From Sphingomonas sanxanigenens (lineage in GTDB: Bacteria; Pseudomonadota; Alphaproteobacteria; Sphingomonadales; Sphingomonadaceae), in assembly GCA_003240855.1 (NCBI GenBank), contig QFNN01000012.1:1-43363 (forward strand): a DNA stretch of 43,363 nucleotides, given 5' to 3'. The notes under the pieces were generated by a model. It did not search any database and was not told the origin of the DNA. It saw nothing but the letters and a program-made list of their open reading frames with translations. A program made the position numbers and the translations under genes. Position 1 is the stretch's first letter. Every line of letters starts with the position of its first letter. Of this stretch, positions 25,259 through 33,592 are shown piece by piece.

Positions 25259-26128
25259 ATGCTGCGACGGGGGTCTATGCCCCTAACCCGCCCCCGTCGC
25301 AGCGCTCTTTTCCTCCCCGCATCCAATGCGCGCGCGATCGAGAAGGCGCGCACCCTTTCCGCAGACGTCGTCATCCTCGATCTTGAGGACGCCGTTGCGC
25401 CCGACGCCAAGGTCGGAGCGCGTGCGGCCGCCGTCGCCGCCGTGCGCGAAGGCGGATTCGGTGCGCGCGAACTGATCGTCAGGATCAACGCCCCAGGCAC
25501 GGAGTGGGGCGTGGAGGATCTGCGCGCCGTCGCGCGCGCCGAACCCGATGGCATCCTGATCCCCAAGGTTTCCGCTCCAAAACAGATTCACGATGCGCGT
25601 GCGCTGATGGGCACGGCGACGCCGCTATGGGCGATGATCGAGACTTGCGCCGCGCTGTCGCAGCTCGATGCGCTGGCGGGGGAGGCTGGGTTGGCGGGCT
25701 TCGTGCTTGGCACAAATGATCTGGCCAAGGAAATGCGCGCGCGTCTCTTGCCCGGCCGCGCGCCCTTTCAGCCGATCATGGCGCTGGCCGTCGCGGCCGC
25801 GCGGGCGCACGGCATCGCCATACTCGACGGCGTGTGCAACGATTTCTCCGATATGGCGCGCCTCAGCGCCGAATGCGAGCAAGGGCGCGAGTTCGGTTTC
25901 GACGGCAAGACGCTGATCCATCCTGCGCAGATCGAGACATGCAACGCGATATTCTCGCCGAGCGCGGAGGAAATCGCCTGGGCGCAAAGCGTGATCGCCA
26001 CATTCGAGACGCCCGAGAATCGCGGCAAGGGCGCGGTGCAAGTCGACGGACGGATGATCGAACGCCTGCATCTCGACGAGGCGCTAAGGATCAGCGAGCT
26101 GGCGAAGGCGGGGGGCTCAGCTTCCTAG
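25259..26128 (+). CDS. HpcH/HpaI aldolase / citrate lyase beta-like CoA ester lyase
   Basis: A 289-aa TIM-barrel enzyme of the CitE-like family, which cleaves or forms beta-hydroxyacyl-CoA esters such as malyl-CoA, citramalyl-CoA or citryl-CoA. Family motifs are visible: RSALFLPASNARAIEKA, VILDLEDAVAPDAK, VRINAPGTEWG with the phosphate-binding Arg, the metal-binding Glu in PLWAMIETCAAL, the Asp in FVLGTNDLAKEM, and GFDGKTLIHPAQIE near the C-terminus. ATG 25277 is an alternative start. No other citrate lyase subunit is present, so a stand-alone lyase or malyl-CoA-type enzyme is more likely than citrate lyase itself. It is probably co-transcribed with the CMD-like gene, and overlaps the convergent hom gene by 12 bases. 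Confidence 0.88.
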   Translation: MLRRGSMPLTRPRRSALFLPASNARAIEKARTLSADVVILDLEDAVAPDAKVGARAAAVAAVREGGFGARELIVRINAPGTEWGVEDLRAVARAEPDGILIPKVSAPKQIHDARALMGTATPLWAMIETCAALSQLDALAGEAGLAGFVLGTNDLAKEMRARLLPGRAPFQPIMALAVAAARAHGIAILDGVCNDFSDMARLSAECEQGREFGFDGKTLIHPAQIETCNAIFSPSAEEIAWAQSVIATFETPENRGKGAVQVDGRMIERLHLDEALRISELAKAGGSAS

Positions 26129-27409
26129 AATATGCATCAGCATCGGCGCGCCGGTGAGGCTGGGCGAACCGCCAAGGCGCGCCAGTGCGTCGGCGACGGC
26201 GCTTTCCGGCCCTTCATGCGTGACGATCGCAACGATAACGCTGCCGTCCGCAAGCTGCCCGCGCTGGATAAGGTTCTCGATCGAGACGTTTGAGTCGCGC
26301 ATCGCCGCCGCGATCTCGGCGAGCACGCCGGTGCGATCCTGCACCGTGAAGCGCAGATAGGCCTTGCCGATCCGGCCGCCCGAGTCAGCGGCCGAGCGTT
26401 CGGCCAGCGCCGCAACGGGCATGGCGAAGGCGGGGCCATATTCGCCGCGCGCAATGTCGATCAGGTCGGCAACCACCGCGCTTGCGGTCGGCCCGTCGCC
26501 CGCGCCGCGTCCCTCGAAGAGCAGGCGGCCCACGAAATTGCCCTCGGCGACCACGGCGTTGAGCGAACCAGAGACATAGGCGAGAGGGTGATCGACGGGC
26601 ACCAGATGCGGGTGGACGCGCTGGAACAGCCCATCCCTGCTCGCCTCGCCCACGCCGACGAGGCGGATGCGATAGCCGAGCGCGGCGGCCTCGGCGATGT
26701 CGGCGGCGATGACGTGGCGGATGCCGGTGATCGCCACTGAGTCGAAATCAATCTTCGTGCCGAAGGCGAGGCTGGAGAGAATCGACAGCTTGTGCGCGGC
26801 ATCGACGCCGTCGATGTCGAAGCTGGGGTCGGCCTCCGCGTATCCCAGCGCCTGCGCTTCGGCGAGCACTTCGGCGAAGTCACGGCCTTCCTTCTCCATG
26901 GTGGTGAGGATGTAATTGCAGGTGCCGTTGAGGATTCCATAGACGCGGCTGAGTTCGTTGGCGGCCGCGCCCTCTCGCAGCCCCTTGATGACGGGGATGC
27001 CGCCCGCCACCGCCGCTTCATATTTAAGGGCGACGCTTTTCGCCTCGGCTGCAGCGGCAAGCTCGAGCCCGTGATGCGCGATCATCGCTTTGTTGGCGGT
27101 CACGAAAGAACGGCCGGCGGCGATGCTGCGGCGGGCGAGCGTGAGGGCTGGCCCGTCCGATCCGCCGATCAGCTCGACGACCACATCGACGCCCTTATGT
27201 TCGGCAAGCGCTGTGGTGTCGTCGACCCAGGTGAAGCGTGAGAGATCGACGCCGCGGTCCTTGGCGCGATCGCGCGCGGAGACGGCCACGATCTCGATCG
27301 GGCGGCCCGCGCGGCGCGCGATCAGATCGTGATTTTCGTCGAGCACGCGAATGACGCCGCCGCCGACGGTGCCGAGTCCGGCAAGGGCGATCCTGAGCGG
27401 TTGCGTCAT
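26117..27409 (-). CDS. hom: Homoserine dehydrogenase
   Basis: A 430-aa enzyme reducing aspartate semialdehyde to homoserine on the threonine/methionine pathway. The N-terminal Rossmann fold shows ALAGLGTVGGGVIRVL. The catalytic domain has NGTCNYILTTMEKEG and ADPSFDIDGVDAAHKL with the conserved acidic and lysine residues. A C-terminal ACT domain (about residues 350-425, VQDRTGVLAEIAAAMRDSNV) suggests feedback control by threonine. Length is standard for the monofunctional ACT-containing form. It is single and convergent with the lyase gene. Confidence 0.97.
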   Translation of the reverse strand: MTQPLRIALAGLGTVGGGVIRVLDENHDLIARRAGRPIEIVAVSARDRAKDRGVDLSRFTWVDDTTALAEHKGVDVVVELIGGSDGPALTLARRSIAAGRSFVTANKAMIAHHGLELAAAAEAKSVALKYEAAVAGGIPVIKGLREGAAANELSRVYGILNGTCNYILTTMEKEGRDFAEVLAEAQALGYAEADPSFDIDGVDAAHKLSILSSLAFGTKIDFDSVAITGIRHVIAADIAEAAALGYRIRLVGVGEASRDGLFQRVHPHLVPVDHPLAYVSGSLNAVVAEGNFVGRLLFEGRGAGDGPTASAVVADLIDIARGEYGPAFAMPVAALAERSAADSGGRIGKAYLRFTVQDRTGVLAEIAAAMRDSNVSIENLIQRGQLADGSVIVAIVTHEGPESAVADALARLGGSPSLTGAPMLMHILGS

Positions 27410-27455
27410 TTCATGTCCTCAAATTGGTGCGAGTCGCCCCGCCATAACCACAAAT

Positions 27456-27481
27456 CGCCATGCGGGCGAAGCCCGATGGCG
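27456..27481 (-). terminator. Hairpin downstream of the 2OG oxygenase gene
   Basis: Arms of about 11-12 bases (27456-27467 and 27471-27481, one bulged base) with a GAA loop lie 24 bases beyond the oxygenase stop. On the minus strand the sequence continues GATTTGTGG, a weak T-stretch. It also sits 47 bases upstream of hom, so it may separate the two transcripts. Confidence 0.45.
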
Positions 27482-27504
27482 CAAATGTGTTAGTCACGCG
27501 TCTA

Positions 27505-28455
27505 TTATTTCAGCAGCCCAATCTCGCGCAGCCGCTCGGTCAGATAATCATCGGCGGTGATCGGCATTGGATAGCGATCGGGATTTTCGACGCTGATGCA
27601 CTGCGGCAGCGTCCTGATTTCAAAATCCGAGGCGAGGTGCAGGAAATAGGGCATCGAGTAGCGCGAAAAGCCCCGTCGTTCGACCGGCGGGTTGACGACG
27701 CGGTGCGTCGTCGATGGCAGGACATGGTTGGTCAGACGCTGAAGCATGTCGCCGACATTGACGACCATCGCGCCGTCCGGCGGTGCGATCGGCAGCCAGC
27801 GGCCGTCCTTGTCGAGAAGCTGGAGCCCCGCTTCCTCCGCGCCGAGCAGCAGGGTGATGAGATTGATATCCTCATGCGCGCCGGCGCGCACACCGGGCGC
27901 ATCGGCCGGGACCGGCGGGTAATGGAGCAGGCGCAGCACGCTGTTGCCATTCTCGGTCGGCTTCTCGAACCAGTCGGGCGCGAGGCCGAGATGGCGGGCG
28001 ATCGCCGAGAGGATGCGCAGGCCGGCCTTGTCGAGCGCGTCGTAGAGCGCGAGGAAGGTCTGCTTGAACTCGGGCCTCTCGGTGGGCCAGACGTTGTCGG
28101 GCATGTGGCTGCGATAACGGTGGCCGGCGGGCAGTTCGCGCCCGACATGCCAGAACTCCTTCAGATCGTGCTGCTTGGCGTCCTTGGCGATCTCGATGCC
28201 GAAGGGCGTATAGCCGCGCGCGCCGGCCTTGCCGGGCAGGTGATAGACGTTCTTTGCTTCGACCGGCAGGTCGAAGAACGCCCGGGTTTCGGCCCAGGCC
28301 CTGTCGATGAGCGCATCGTCGACGCCATGATCGGAAATGACTGCAAAACCGAACCGCTCGAAGCTCTGGCCGAGCGCATGGGCGAATGCATCGGGATCGC
28401 GCGCCTCATCGTTGAGCGAAAGCGGCGTTATGGCGGAGGTCGGTGTATCCAGCAT
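27505..28455 (-). CDS. 2-oxoglutarate/Fe(II) oxygenase, isopenicillin N synthase family
   Basis: A 316-aa non-haem iron oxygenase. The DIOX_N domain (about residues 10-130) includes RFGFAVISDHGV and ARGYTPFGIEIAKD; the 2OG-FeII_Oxy domain follows with the iron triad: His and Asp in GAHEDINLITLLLG, the distal His in STTHRVVNPP, and the 2-oxoglutarate-binding R-x-S in SRYSMPYFLH. All catalytic residues are present. Bacterial homologues are of mostly unknown substrate, and neither beta-lactam nor ethylene biosynthesis genes are near. It is single, on the minus strand, with a hairpin after the stop. Confidence 0.92.
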   Translation of the reverse strand: MLDTPTSAITPLSLNDEARDPDAFAHALGQSFERFGFAVISDHGVDDALIDRAWAETRAFFDLPVEAKNVYHLPGKAGARGYTPFGIEIAKDAKQHDLKEFWHVGRELPAGHRYRSHMPDNVWPTERPEFKQTFLALYDALDKAGLRILSAIARHLGLAPDWFEKPTENGNSVLRLLHYPPVPADAPGVRAGAHEDINLITLLLGAEEAGLQLLDKDGRWLPIAPPDGAMVVNVGDMLQRLTNHVLPSTTHRVVNPPVERRGFSRYSMPYFLHLASDFEIRTLPQCISVENPDRYPMPITADDYLTERLREIGLLK

Positions 28456-28565
28456 GGCGTAACTTTAATCCGATCGCGGCGGGAATGAAACGGCAAGGCG
28501 CTTCCAATCGGGAAGGCGAGACGCCACATAGTGCGCCTGTCCAACCGTTAAAATAGTCGAGAGCG

Positions 28566-28988
28566 ATGATGAAAGCGCTTACCGTCCTTGCCGCCGGGCT
28601 TGCCGGCCTCGCCCTGGCGACGCCCGTAGCCGCCGCCGATGTCGGCGGTCGCTGGCTGACCCCGACCGGGGCGACGATCGAGACCTATAGTTGCGGCAAC
28701 GCGCTGTGCGGCCGGATCGTCACATCGGAGGGGCTGCGCAAAAACCCGGACATGCGTGACACCAAGAACTCGAACGCCAGCCTTCGCTCGCGCCCTGTGA
28801 AGGGGCTGGTGATGCTTTCGGGCTTTACCGGCGGCCCTTCCAAGTGGAGCGGCGGCCAGGTCTATAACCCGCAGGATGGGCGAACCTATTCGGGTAGCGT
28901 CGAACTGACCGCGCCCGACAAGCTCAAGCTTACCGGCTGCGCGCTGGCGATTTTCTGCAAGTCGCAGGAATGGAAGCGCGTGAACTGA
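28566..28988 (+). CDS. DUF2147 periplasmic protein
   Basis: A 140-aa exported protein. The signal peptide covers about residues 1-23 (VAAAD cleavage). The mature part reads as one DUF2147 domain: VGGRWLTPTGATIETYSCGN, GQVYNPQDGRTYSGSVEL and LKLTGCALAIFCKSQEWKR, with four cysteines that could form two disulfides. The fold is a small lipocalin-like or beta-barrel domain of unknown ligand. The start is supported by the signal peptide; ATG 28569 is also possible. Expressed alone. Confidence 0.93.
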   Translation: MMKALTVLAAGLAGLALATPVAAADVGGRWLTPTGATIETYSCGNALCGRIVTSEGLRKNPDMRDTKNSNASLRSRPVKGLVMLSGFTGGPSKWSGGQVYNPQDGRTYSGSVELTAPDKLKLTGCALAIFCKSQEWKRVN

Positions 28989-29058
28989 AGTTTGATCCGC
29001 TGACGTAGAAACGGCGCGCCGGTCCAGCAACGCGGGATCAGGCGCAACGCCGCCTGCG

Positions 29059-30285
29059 TTACTCCGGCTTGAGGGGGGCTCCCTCAAGCCGGGCGATGGC
29101 GTGTCGCACGACCTTTTCCAGCGCTTCTTCCGAGAAGAAGCCGCCGGGGATCAGGCAGCGTTCGATCAGCACGCGCCGGAAGGCTGCGAACGTGTCGGCA
29201 TCGGGCGCCACGGGCTTGCGCCAGAAGGCGTCGAGCCCGTTCTGGAAGGTGATGTCCGGTATATCGTAAACAGCCTGGCCCAGCGCCACGACGGGCACGC
29301 CCATGGCGAGCGCCAGCGTGCCGCTGGTGCTATTGATCGTGACCATGCCGCGCGAACGGCGCGTCACCGGAACGATATCGCCCCAGCCCAGATAGTCGAC
29401 GCGGTCGGCGATCCCGAAGATCGCTGCCATCAGCGCCGTTTCCTGGCGCCAGTTGCGTACGCCATTGTCCAGCGGATGCTCCTTGACCACCAGCCGCATA
29501 TTGGCCGGGGCATGGCGTGAGAAGGATTCGATCACCAGCCGCAGCGCGTCGGCAACGCCCGCGAAAGGCGAATGGAGGCGAATCTGAGCGTCTGAATCAA
29601 GTTGCAGCGGAAACAGGAAATAGGGTTCGTCAGACGTCTCAAGCCGCGCGAGCAGTTCGCACGCCTGCGCTTCATTCTCCTTGCGGCGCAGCAGCTTGCG
29701 CGTCCATCCAATCCCCTCGACCAGCGGGTGCCAGGGGCGATGATTGCTCCAGTGCGGATAGCGCCAGCGGCTCAGCACGTCGCCGAAATTATAGGCAAGC
29801 CCTTCAAGCGCGCGCCGGCGGAATGACGACGCAACCTGGCTGTGCGCCGGCACCGGCGGAAGCTTGGCGGCCGTCTGGCGATACCAGATCGGATCGCGCG
29901 GAAGCGAGGAGTGGCCGTTGACGCCGCCCAGTTCCAGCGTGACCCAATCGGGCCGGATATAGCCCTCTTCAAACACATGCACGGGCACGCCGAGTTGGCG
30001 GCAAACCGGGATCGCGGCCATGTGATAGGCGCGGCAATCGCCGAACAGCACGACGTCGGTGATTTTCTTGTCGCGGACGATCTGCTCGAAGGCAGCCGGC
30101 CATTCTTCAAGCGAGCCGCGATAATCGATGCCGTTTGGCAGGCGCCAGAACAGGCGATCGCCACCGTTGAAGTTGATCTTGTAAACAACATGGCCGTCGG
30201 CGATCAGCCCCTGGCCGAGCCGACGGAACAGCGGCCCCATCAGGCCCTGAAGCAACAGCACCGTGCGCTTTTCGGGCGCCATCGA
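29059..30285 (-). CDS. kpsS: KpsS-like capsule polysaccharide beta-Kdo transferase
   Basis: A 408-aa protein resembling KpsS, the cytoplasmic transferase that puts the first beta-Kdo on lyso-phosphatidylglycerol to begin the lipid anchor of ABC-exported capsules. It opens with VLLLQGLMGPLFRRLGQGL, followed by VYKINFNGGDRLFW, DVVLFGDCRAYHMAAI and HVFEEGYIRPDWVTLE, all characteristic. A late VTINSTSGTLALAMGVPVV marks the nucleotide-sugar-binding lobe. The frame is open to 30429, but ATG 30285 follows GGAGAG at seven bases and gives the expected N-terminus; ATG 30339 is the alternative. It is separated from kpsC by about 4.5 kb. The 315 bases between this start and the divergent sulfatase-like gene contain no gene. 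Confidence 0.9.
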   Translation of the reverse strand, partial: SMAPEKRTVLLLQGLMGPLFRRLGQGLIADGHVVYKINFNGGDRLFWRLPNGIDYRGSLEEWPAAFEQIVRDKKITDVVLFGDCRAYHMAAIPVCRQLGVPVHVFEEGYIRPDWVTLELGGVNGHSSLPRDPIWYRQTAAKLPPVPAHSQVASSFRRRALEGLAYNFGDVLSRWRYPHWSNHRPWHPLVEGIGWTRKLLRRKENEAQACELLARLETSDEPYFLFPLQLDSDAQIRLHSPFAGVADALRLVIESFSRHAPANMRLVVKEHPLDNGVRNWRQETALMAAIFGIADRVDYLGWGDIVPVTRRSRGMVTINSTSGTLALAMGVPVVALGQAVYDIPDITFQNGLDAFWRKPVAPDADTFAAFRRVLIERCLIPGGFFSEEALEKVVRHAIARLEGAPLKPE

Positions 30286-30600
30286 ACGACTCTCCGCAAC
30301 GCCGGACCGATCCGACGCAGCGGCTGAAACATCAAGCATCTGAAAAAAACGCTCCGAATCTATATCTTCGAGAGCACCCTGGCGACTTATGGCGTGCGCC
30401 GATTGATTTGCTGGTCTGGCCCCTCTCACAATTCACTGGTTAGGCCGCCCGATGCTGCGCCGCAAGCCCGTCCATCCTGTCATTGAGGCGGGGCATCGAC
30501 AGTCGTCGACTTCTGGTGACAGCTTAACGCTTCGTCGTTATGACGCCTCGCCTTCCGTCCCGGAAGTCGGGCGGATCAGGACTGGCGGCACGGCAAGACA

Positions 30601-32115
30601 GTGACGGGTGACTGGCTGACAATCGCGGCGTTGCTGGCGGCCGCCATAGTGCTGGACGGTCTGGTCCGGCCGCGACCGCAGACTGTTTTCGCGCCTGTCG
30701 GGCGGAGCTTAGCCGGCTTGTGGCTGCTTGTCTGGATGATGGCCGCGTTGATCGGCCTGTTTCTGGCGATCAGCGGGAATGCGCTGGTTTCGGGCGCGCT
30801 GGCGGTTGCGCTGCTGGCGCTGCTGGCGCTCGTTTCCAATGCCAAGCATGCGATGCTTGGAGAACCGCTGCTATTCTCGGATCTTGCGTTGATCGGCGCG
30901 ATTTTTCGCCATCCGCAATTCTATCTTTCGGCGATCAAGGTCTGGCAGCGTATTTGCGCAGGCGCGATTGCCGGGCTGCTGCTTGTTATTTTCTCGCTGC
31001 TCTTCGTGCCTTATCTCTGGCCGCATCTCGCGGGCGGCGTGTTGCTGGTCGGCGGCCTCGCAATGTTGGCGATCAGTGTGCGCATCGCGCCGTTCAACGC
31101 GCTTGCACGTGAGCCGGATGCCTATGCCGATGTCCGCAGGCACGGGCTTTTTCCATCGCTTCTGCTTTACTGGCTGCGCTGGCGGCAGAGCCGCGATCCT
31201 GCGCCCTGTGCGCCGGTCGAGCGGCGGCAGTTGCCCGCCGTTCCCGAAACGCCCGAACTGGTGATTATCGTCCAGTGCGAATCCTTCGCTGATCCTGTCG
31301 AACTGTTCACGAACCCGGGGCTGGCGCTGCCGGCGCTGTCTGAGGCGAAGCGAAAGGCCTGGCAGTGGGGACAACTCGATGTGTACGGTTTTGGCGCCTA
31401 TACGATGCGGACCGAATATGGCGTGCTGTTTGGGCGCAGCGAGGCGGCGCTTGGCTTTCGGCGTTATGATCCGTTTCTCACCGCGCTGGGTGAAACATCC
31501 TATGCCATGCCCATGCGCCTGCGCGATGCGGGGTGGCGCAGCCTTTTCGTCCACCCGCACGATATGCGCTTCTACAATCGCGATCGTCTCATGCCGGCAA
31601 GCGGCTTCGACGTGCTGGTGGGGGAGGATCGGTTCGCACCGGTTTCTCCGGGTGCCGGCCGTTATGTTGCGGACACGGCGGTGGCTGCGCAGATCGCTTC
31701 GCTCGCAAGGGATGCGACCGAGCGGACGCTGATCTATGCTGTGACGATCGAGAATCACGGTCCCTGGGCGCCCGAGGCAAGCGCGGAAAAGCCCGATCTG
31801 GTTCAAAGCTATCTGCGCCTTGTGCGGAACAGCGACGCAATGCTCGCTTCTTTGCTCGACGAAATGGCCGCGCTCCGTCGGCCTGCCATGCTCGTCTTTT
31901 TCGGCGATCATCGTCCCAGTATCCCCGGGGCGACGGCGCCGGGCGAGGCGCTTCATACGCCTTATGTCATGATGCGCGTCGATGCGGCGGGGCGCATTGT
32001 GCCCGGCGAGAATCGGCGCGTCGACCTGACCCCGGCCGAACTTCACCATGCCGTGCTCGACGCGCTTCTCGGCGATGCGGTGTTTCGGGAAAAAGCTACG
32101 AACCGGGCGGCGTAA
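30601..32115 (+). CDS. LTA synthase/sulfatase-fold membrane phosphotransferase
   Basis: A 504-aa inner-membrane protein starting at GTG. Five or so N-terminal TM helices (residues 1-180) are followed by an alkaline-phosphatase-superfamily domain (about 215-480). Catalytic elements are visible: metal-binding Glu in VIIVQCESFADP, the likely Thr nucleophile in YTMRTEYGVLFG, TIENHGPW, and FFGDHRPS with the Asp/His ligands. Such enzymes move phosphoglycerol or phosphoethanolamine from phospholipids onto glycans or lipids. It lies between kpsS and the Kdo/kpsC operon, so the acceptor may be the capsule or an envelope glycolipid; that is inference. Its 3' end overlaps the convergent SDR gene by 20 bases. 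Confidence 0.87.
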   Translation: MTGDWLTIAALLAAAIVLDGLVRPRPQTVFAPVGRSLAGLWLLVWMMAALIGLFLAISGNALVSGALAVALLALLALVSNAKHAMLGEPLLFSDLALIGAIFRHPQFYLSAIKVWQRICAGAIAGLLLVIFSLLFVPYLWPHLAGGVLLVGGLAMLAISVRIAPFNALAREPDAYADVRRHGLFPSLLLYWLRWRQSRDPAPCAPVERRQLPAVPETPELVIIVQCESFADPVELFTNPGLALPALSEAKRKAWQWGQLDVYGFGAYTMRTEYGVLFGRSEAALGFRRYDPFLTALGETSYAMPMRLRDAGWRSLFVHPHDMRFYNRDRLMPASGFDVLVGEDRFAPVSPGAGRYVADTAVAAQIASLARDATERTLIYAVTIENHGPWAPEASAEKPDLVQSYLRLVRNSDAMLASLLDEMAALRRPAMLVFFGDHRPSIPGATAPGEALHTPYVMMRVDAAGRIVPGENRRVDLTPAELHHAVLDALLGDAVFREKATNRAA

Positions 32116-32875
32116 GCGATCGCAGCAGGCGCGAGCGGAGCGGGCCGGGCATCGCCCTGTCGATCAGGCGCAGCAGTGCGAACGGCCAGGGCATGACGAT
32201 GTGCGATTTTCCGCGCATCGCGGCTTTGACGATCCGCGCCGCCGCATCGTCCGCCGACATGATCAGCGGTTTCGGCCCTGGAATCTGCCGTGCGGCTTCG
32301 GTGTCGATGAAGCCCGGCGACGCAAGCGTGACCGAGACGCCGTGACTGCGGACCGCAAGGTTCAGCGCTGCGGCGAAGCGCGCCAGCCCGGCCTTGCTCC
32401 CGGCATAGGCGGTTGCGAAGGGCAGGGCGTGGAAGGCTGCGGCCGATCCGATCAGCACGATGCTACCGCCGCCGCGCGCAGCCATGCGCTGCGCCAGCGT
32501 CGCGGCCATCGCGGCCGGCGCGACGAAATTGACCTGCCCCAGCCGCGCTACGACCATCGGATCTTCGACCACCGCGCCCGCAGTGCGGACATCTCCAAGG
32601 CCCGCGGCAAGCAGCGCGACGTCGAAGGGATCGGCCGCATCCTCCGCCGCCAGCGCTGCGATGGCGGCGGAAGCGTCGCTCAGGTCCAGCGAGCGGATTT
32701 CCACTGCCGCTCCCCTGACGCGACATGACTCGGCGGTTGCCGCCAGCCGCGCCTCGTCGCGCGCCCATAGCGAGAGGCGTGCGTCAGGGCCTGCGCAATA
32801 TCGTGCAAGCGCGCCGCCGAGGCCGCCAGACGCGCCCGTTATCAGAATCCGTTTTGGACCGGCTTTCCATGTCAT
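32096..32875 (-). CDS. Short-chain dehydrogenase/reductase (SDR)
   Basis: A 259-aa classical SDR. The nucleotide-binding TGASGGLGGALARY is at residues 14-27, LLAAGLGD replaces the usual NNAG strand, and the catalytic Ser (LIGSAAA) and Y-x-x-x-K (AYAGSKAG) are present. The C-terminus carries hydrophobic KSHIVMPWPFALLRLIDRAM, as in SDRs that act on lipid or membrane-associated substrates. The SDR is next to a fatty-acid hydroxylase and capsule genes, so a role in lipid or capsule building is possible, but the substrate cannot be named. It diverges from the hydroxylase gene. Confidence 0.88.
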   Translation of the reverse strand: MTWKAGPKRILITGASGGLGGALARYCAGPDARLSLWARDEARLAATAESCRVRGAAVEIRSLDLSDASAAIAALAAEDAADPFDVALLAAGLGDVRTAGAVVEDPMVVARLGQVNFVAPAAMAATLAQRMAARGGGSIVLIGSAAAFHALPFATAYAGSKAGLARFAAALNLAVRSHGVSVTLASPGFIDTEAARQIPGPKPLIMSADDAAARIVKAAMRGKSHIVMPWPFALLRLIDRAMPGPLRSRLLRSLTPPGS

Positions 32876-32980
32876 TCTTCGGTTTTTCGACAGACGACTT
32901 GTGCAATCATCCGTTCACCTTTTTCCCTCTGCCGCTTAGTGCTTGACAGCCCCCGGGGTATTCTGTCCAGACAGCGCCTA

Positions 32981-33592
32981 ATGTCCGCCCGTAATCCCCG
33001 CACGCAGCGTATAAGGCTGTTCAAAAGCGACAGGCTTGAACGGCTTACCAATTTTTCGCCCAATGCTTTCTGCGCGACATGGGGTGCGATCATTCCACTC
33101 GTCGCCTGGGCGGGGTGGGGCGCGGTCAGCCCGCTGTCGGGCATCGGGCTGGTTCTCTCCGGGCTGCTGTTCTGGACGCTCTTTGAATATGCGATGCATC
33201 GCTACCTGTTCCATTGGGACTCCGACTGGAAGCCGGTTGAGTGGGTTGTCTTTCTGATTCACGGCAATCATCACGTCCACCCAAACGACCGCATACGCAA
33301 CCTGATGCCCCCGGTCATCAGCGTGCCTGTCTCGGCGCTGATCTGGGGTGCTTGCGCGGCATTGTTCGGCAGCGCAGGGACCTGGATCTTCCTGGGATTC
33401 ATATCGGGCTATGTGATTTACGATCTCGTTCATTTCGCCTGCCATCAGTGGCCGATGCGCGGTGCGCTCGGTATGGCGCTGAAACGGCACCATATGCGCC
33501 ATCATCATATCAGCGAGCACGGCAATTTCGCGATTTCGGCGATTTTCTGGGATCGCGTTTTCGGCAGCAACATCAGGTCGCTTAATCGCTAG
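32981..33592 (+). CDS. FA2H-like fatty acid hydroxylase (sterol desaturase superfamily)
   Basis: A 203-aa integral-membrane di-iron oxygenase. Histidine clusters match the superfamily: HRYLFH (H-x-x-x-x-H), HGNHHVHP (H-x-x-H-H), HFACHQ, and KRHHMRHHHISEHGNF. TM helices cover about residues 30-65 and 110-150. The family includes fatty-acid 2-hydroxylases acting on sphingolipid acyl chains. Sphingomonad glycosphingolipids are known to carry 2-hydroxymyristate, so this is a candidate enzyme for that step. A GTG at 32939 would extend the N-terminus, but ATG 32981 is more likely. It overlaps the convergent glycosyltransferase gene by 11 bases. Confidence 0.88.
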   Translation: MSARNPRTQRIRLFKSDRLERLTNFSPNAFCATWGAIIPLVAWAGWGAVSPLSGIGLVLSGLLFWTLFEYAMHRYLFHWDSDWKPVEWVVFLIHGNHHVHPNDRIRNLMPPVISVPVSALIWGACAALFGSAGTWIFLGFISGYVIYDLVHFACHQWPMRGALGMALKRHHMRHHHISEHGNFAISAIFWDRVFGSNIRSLNR

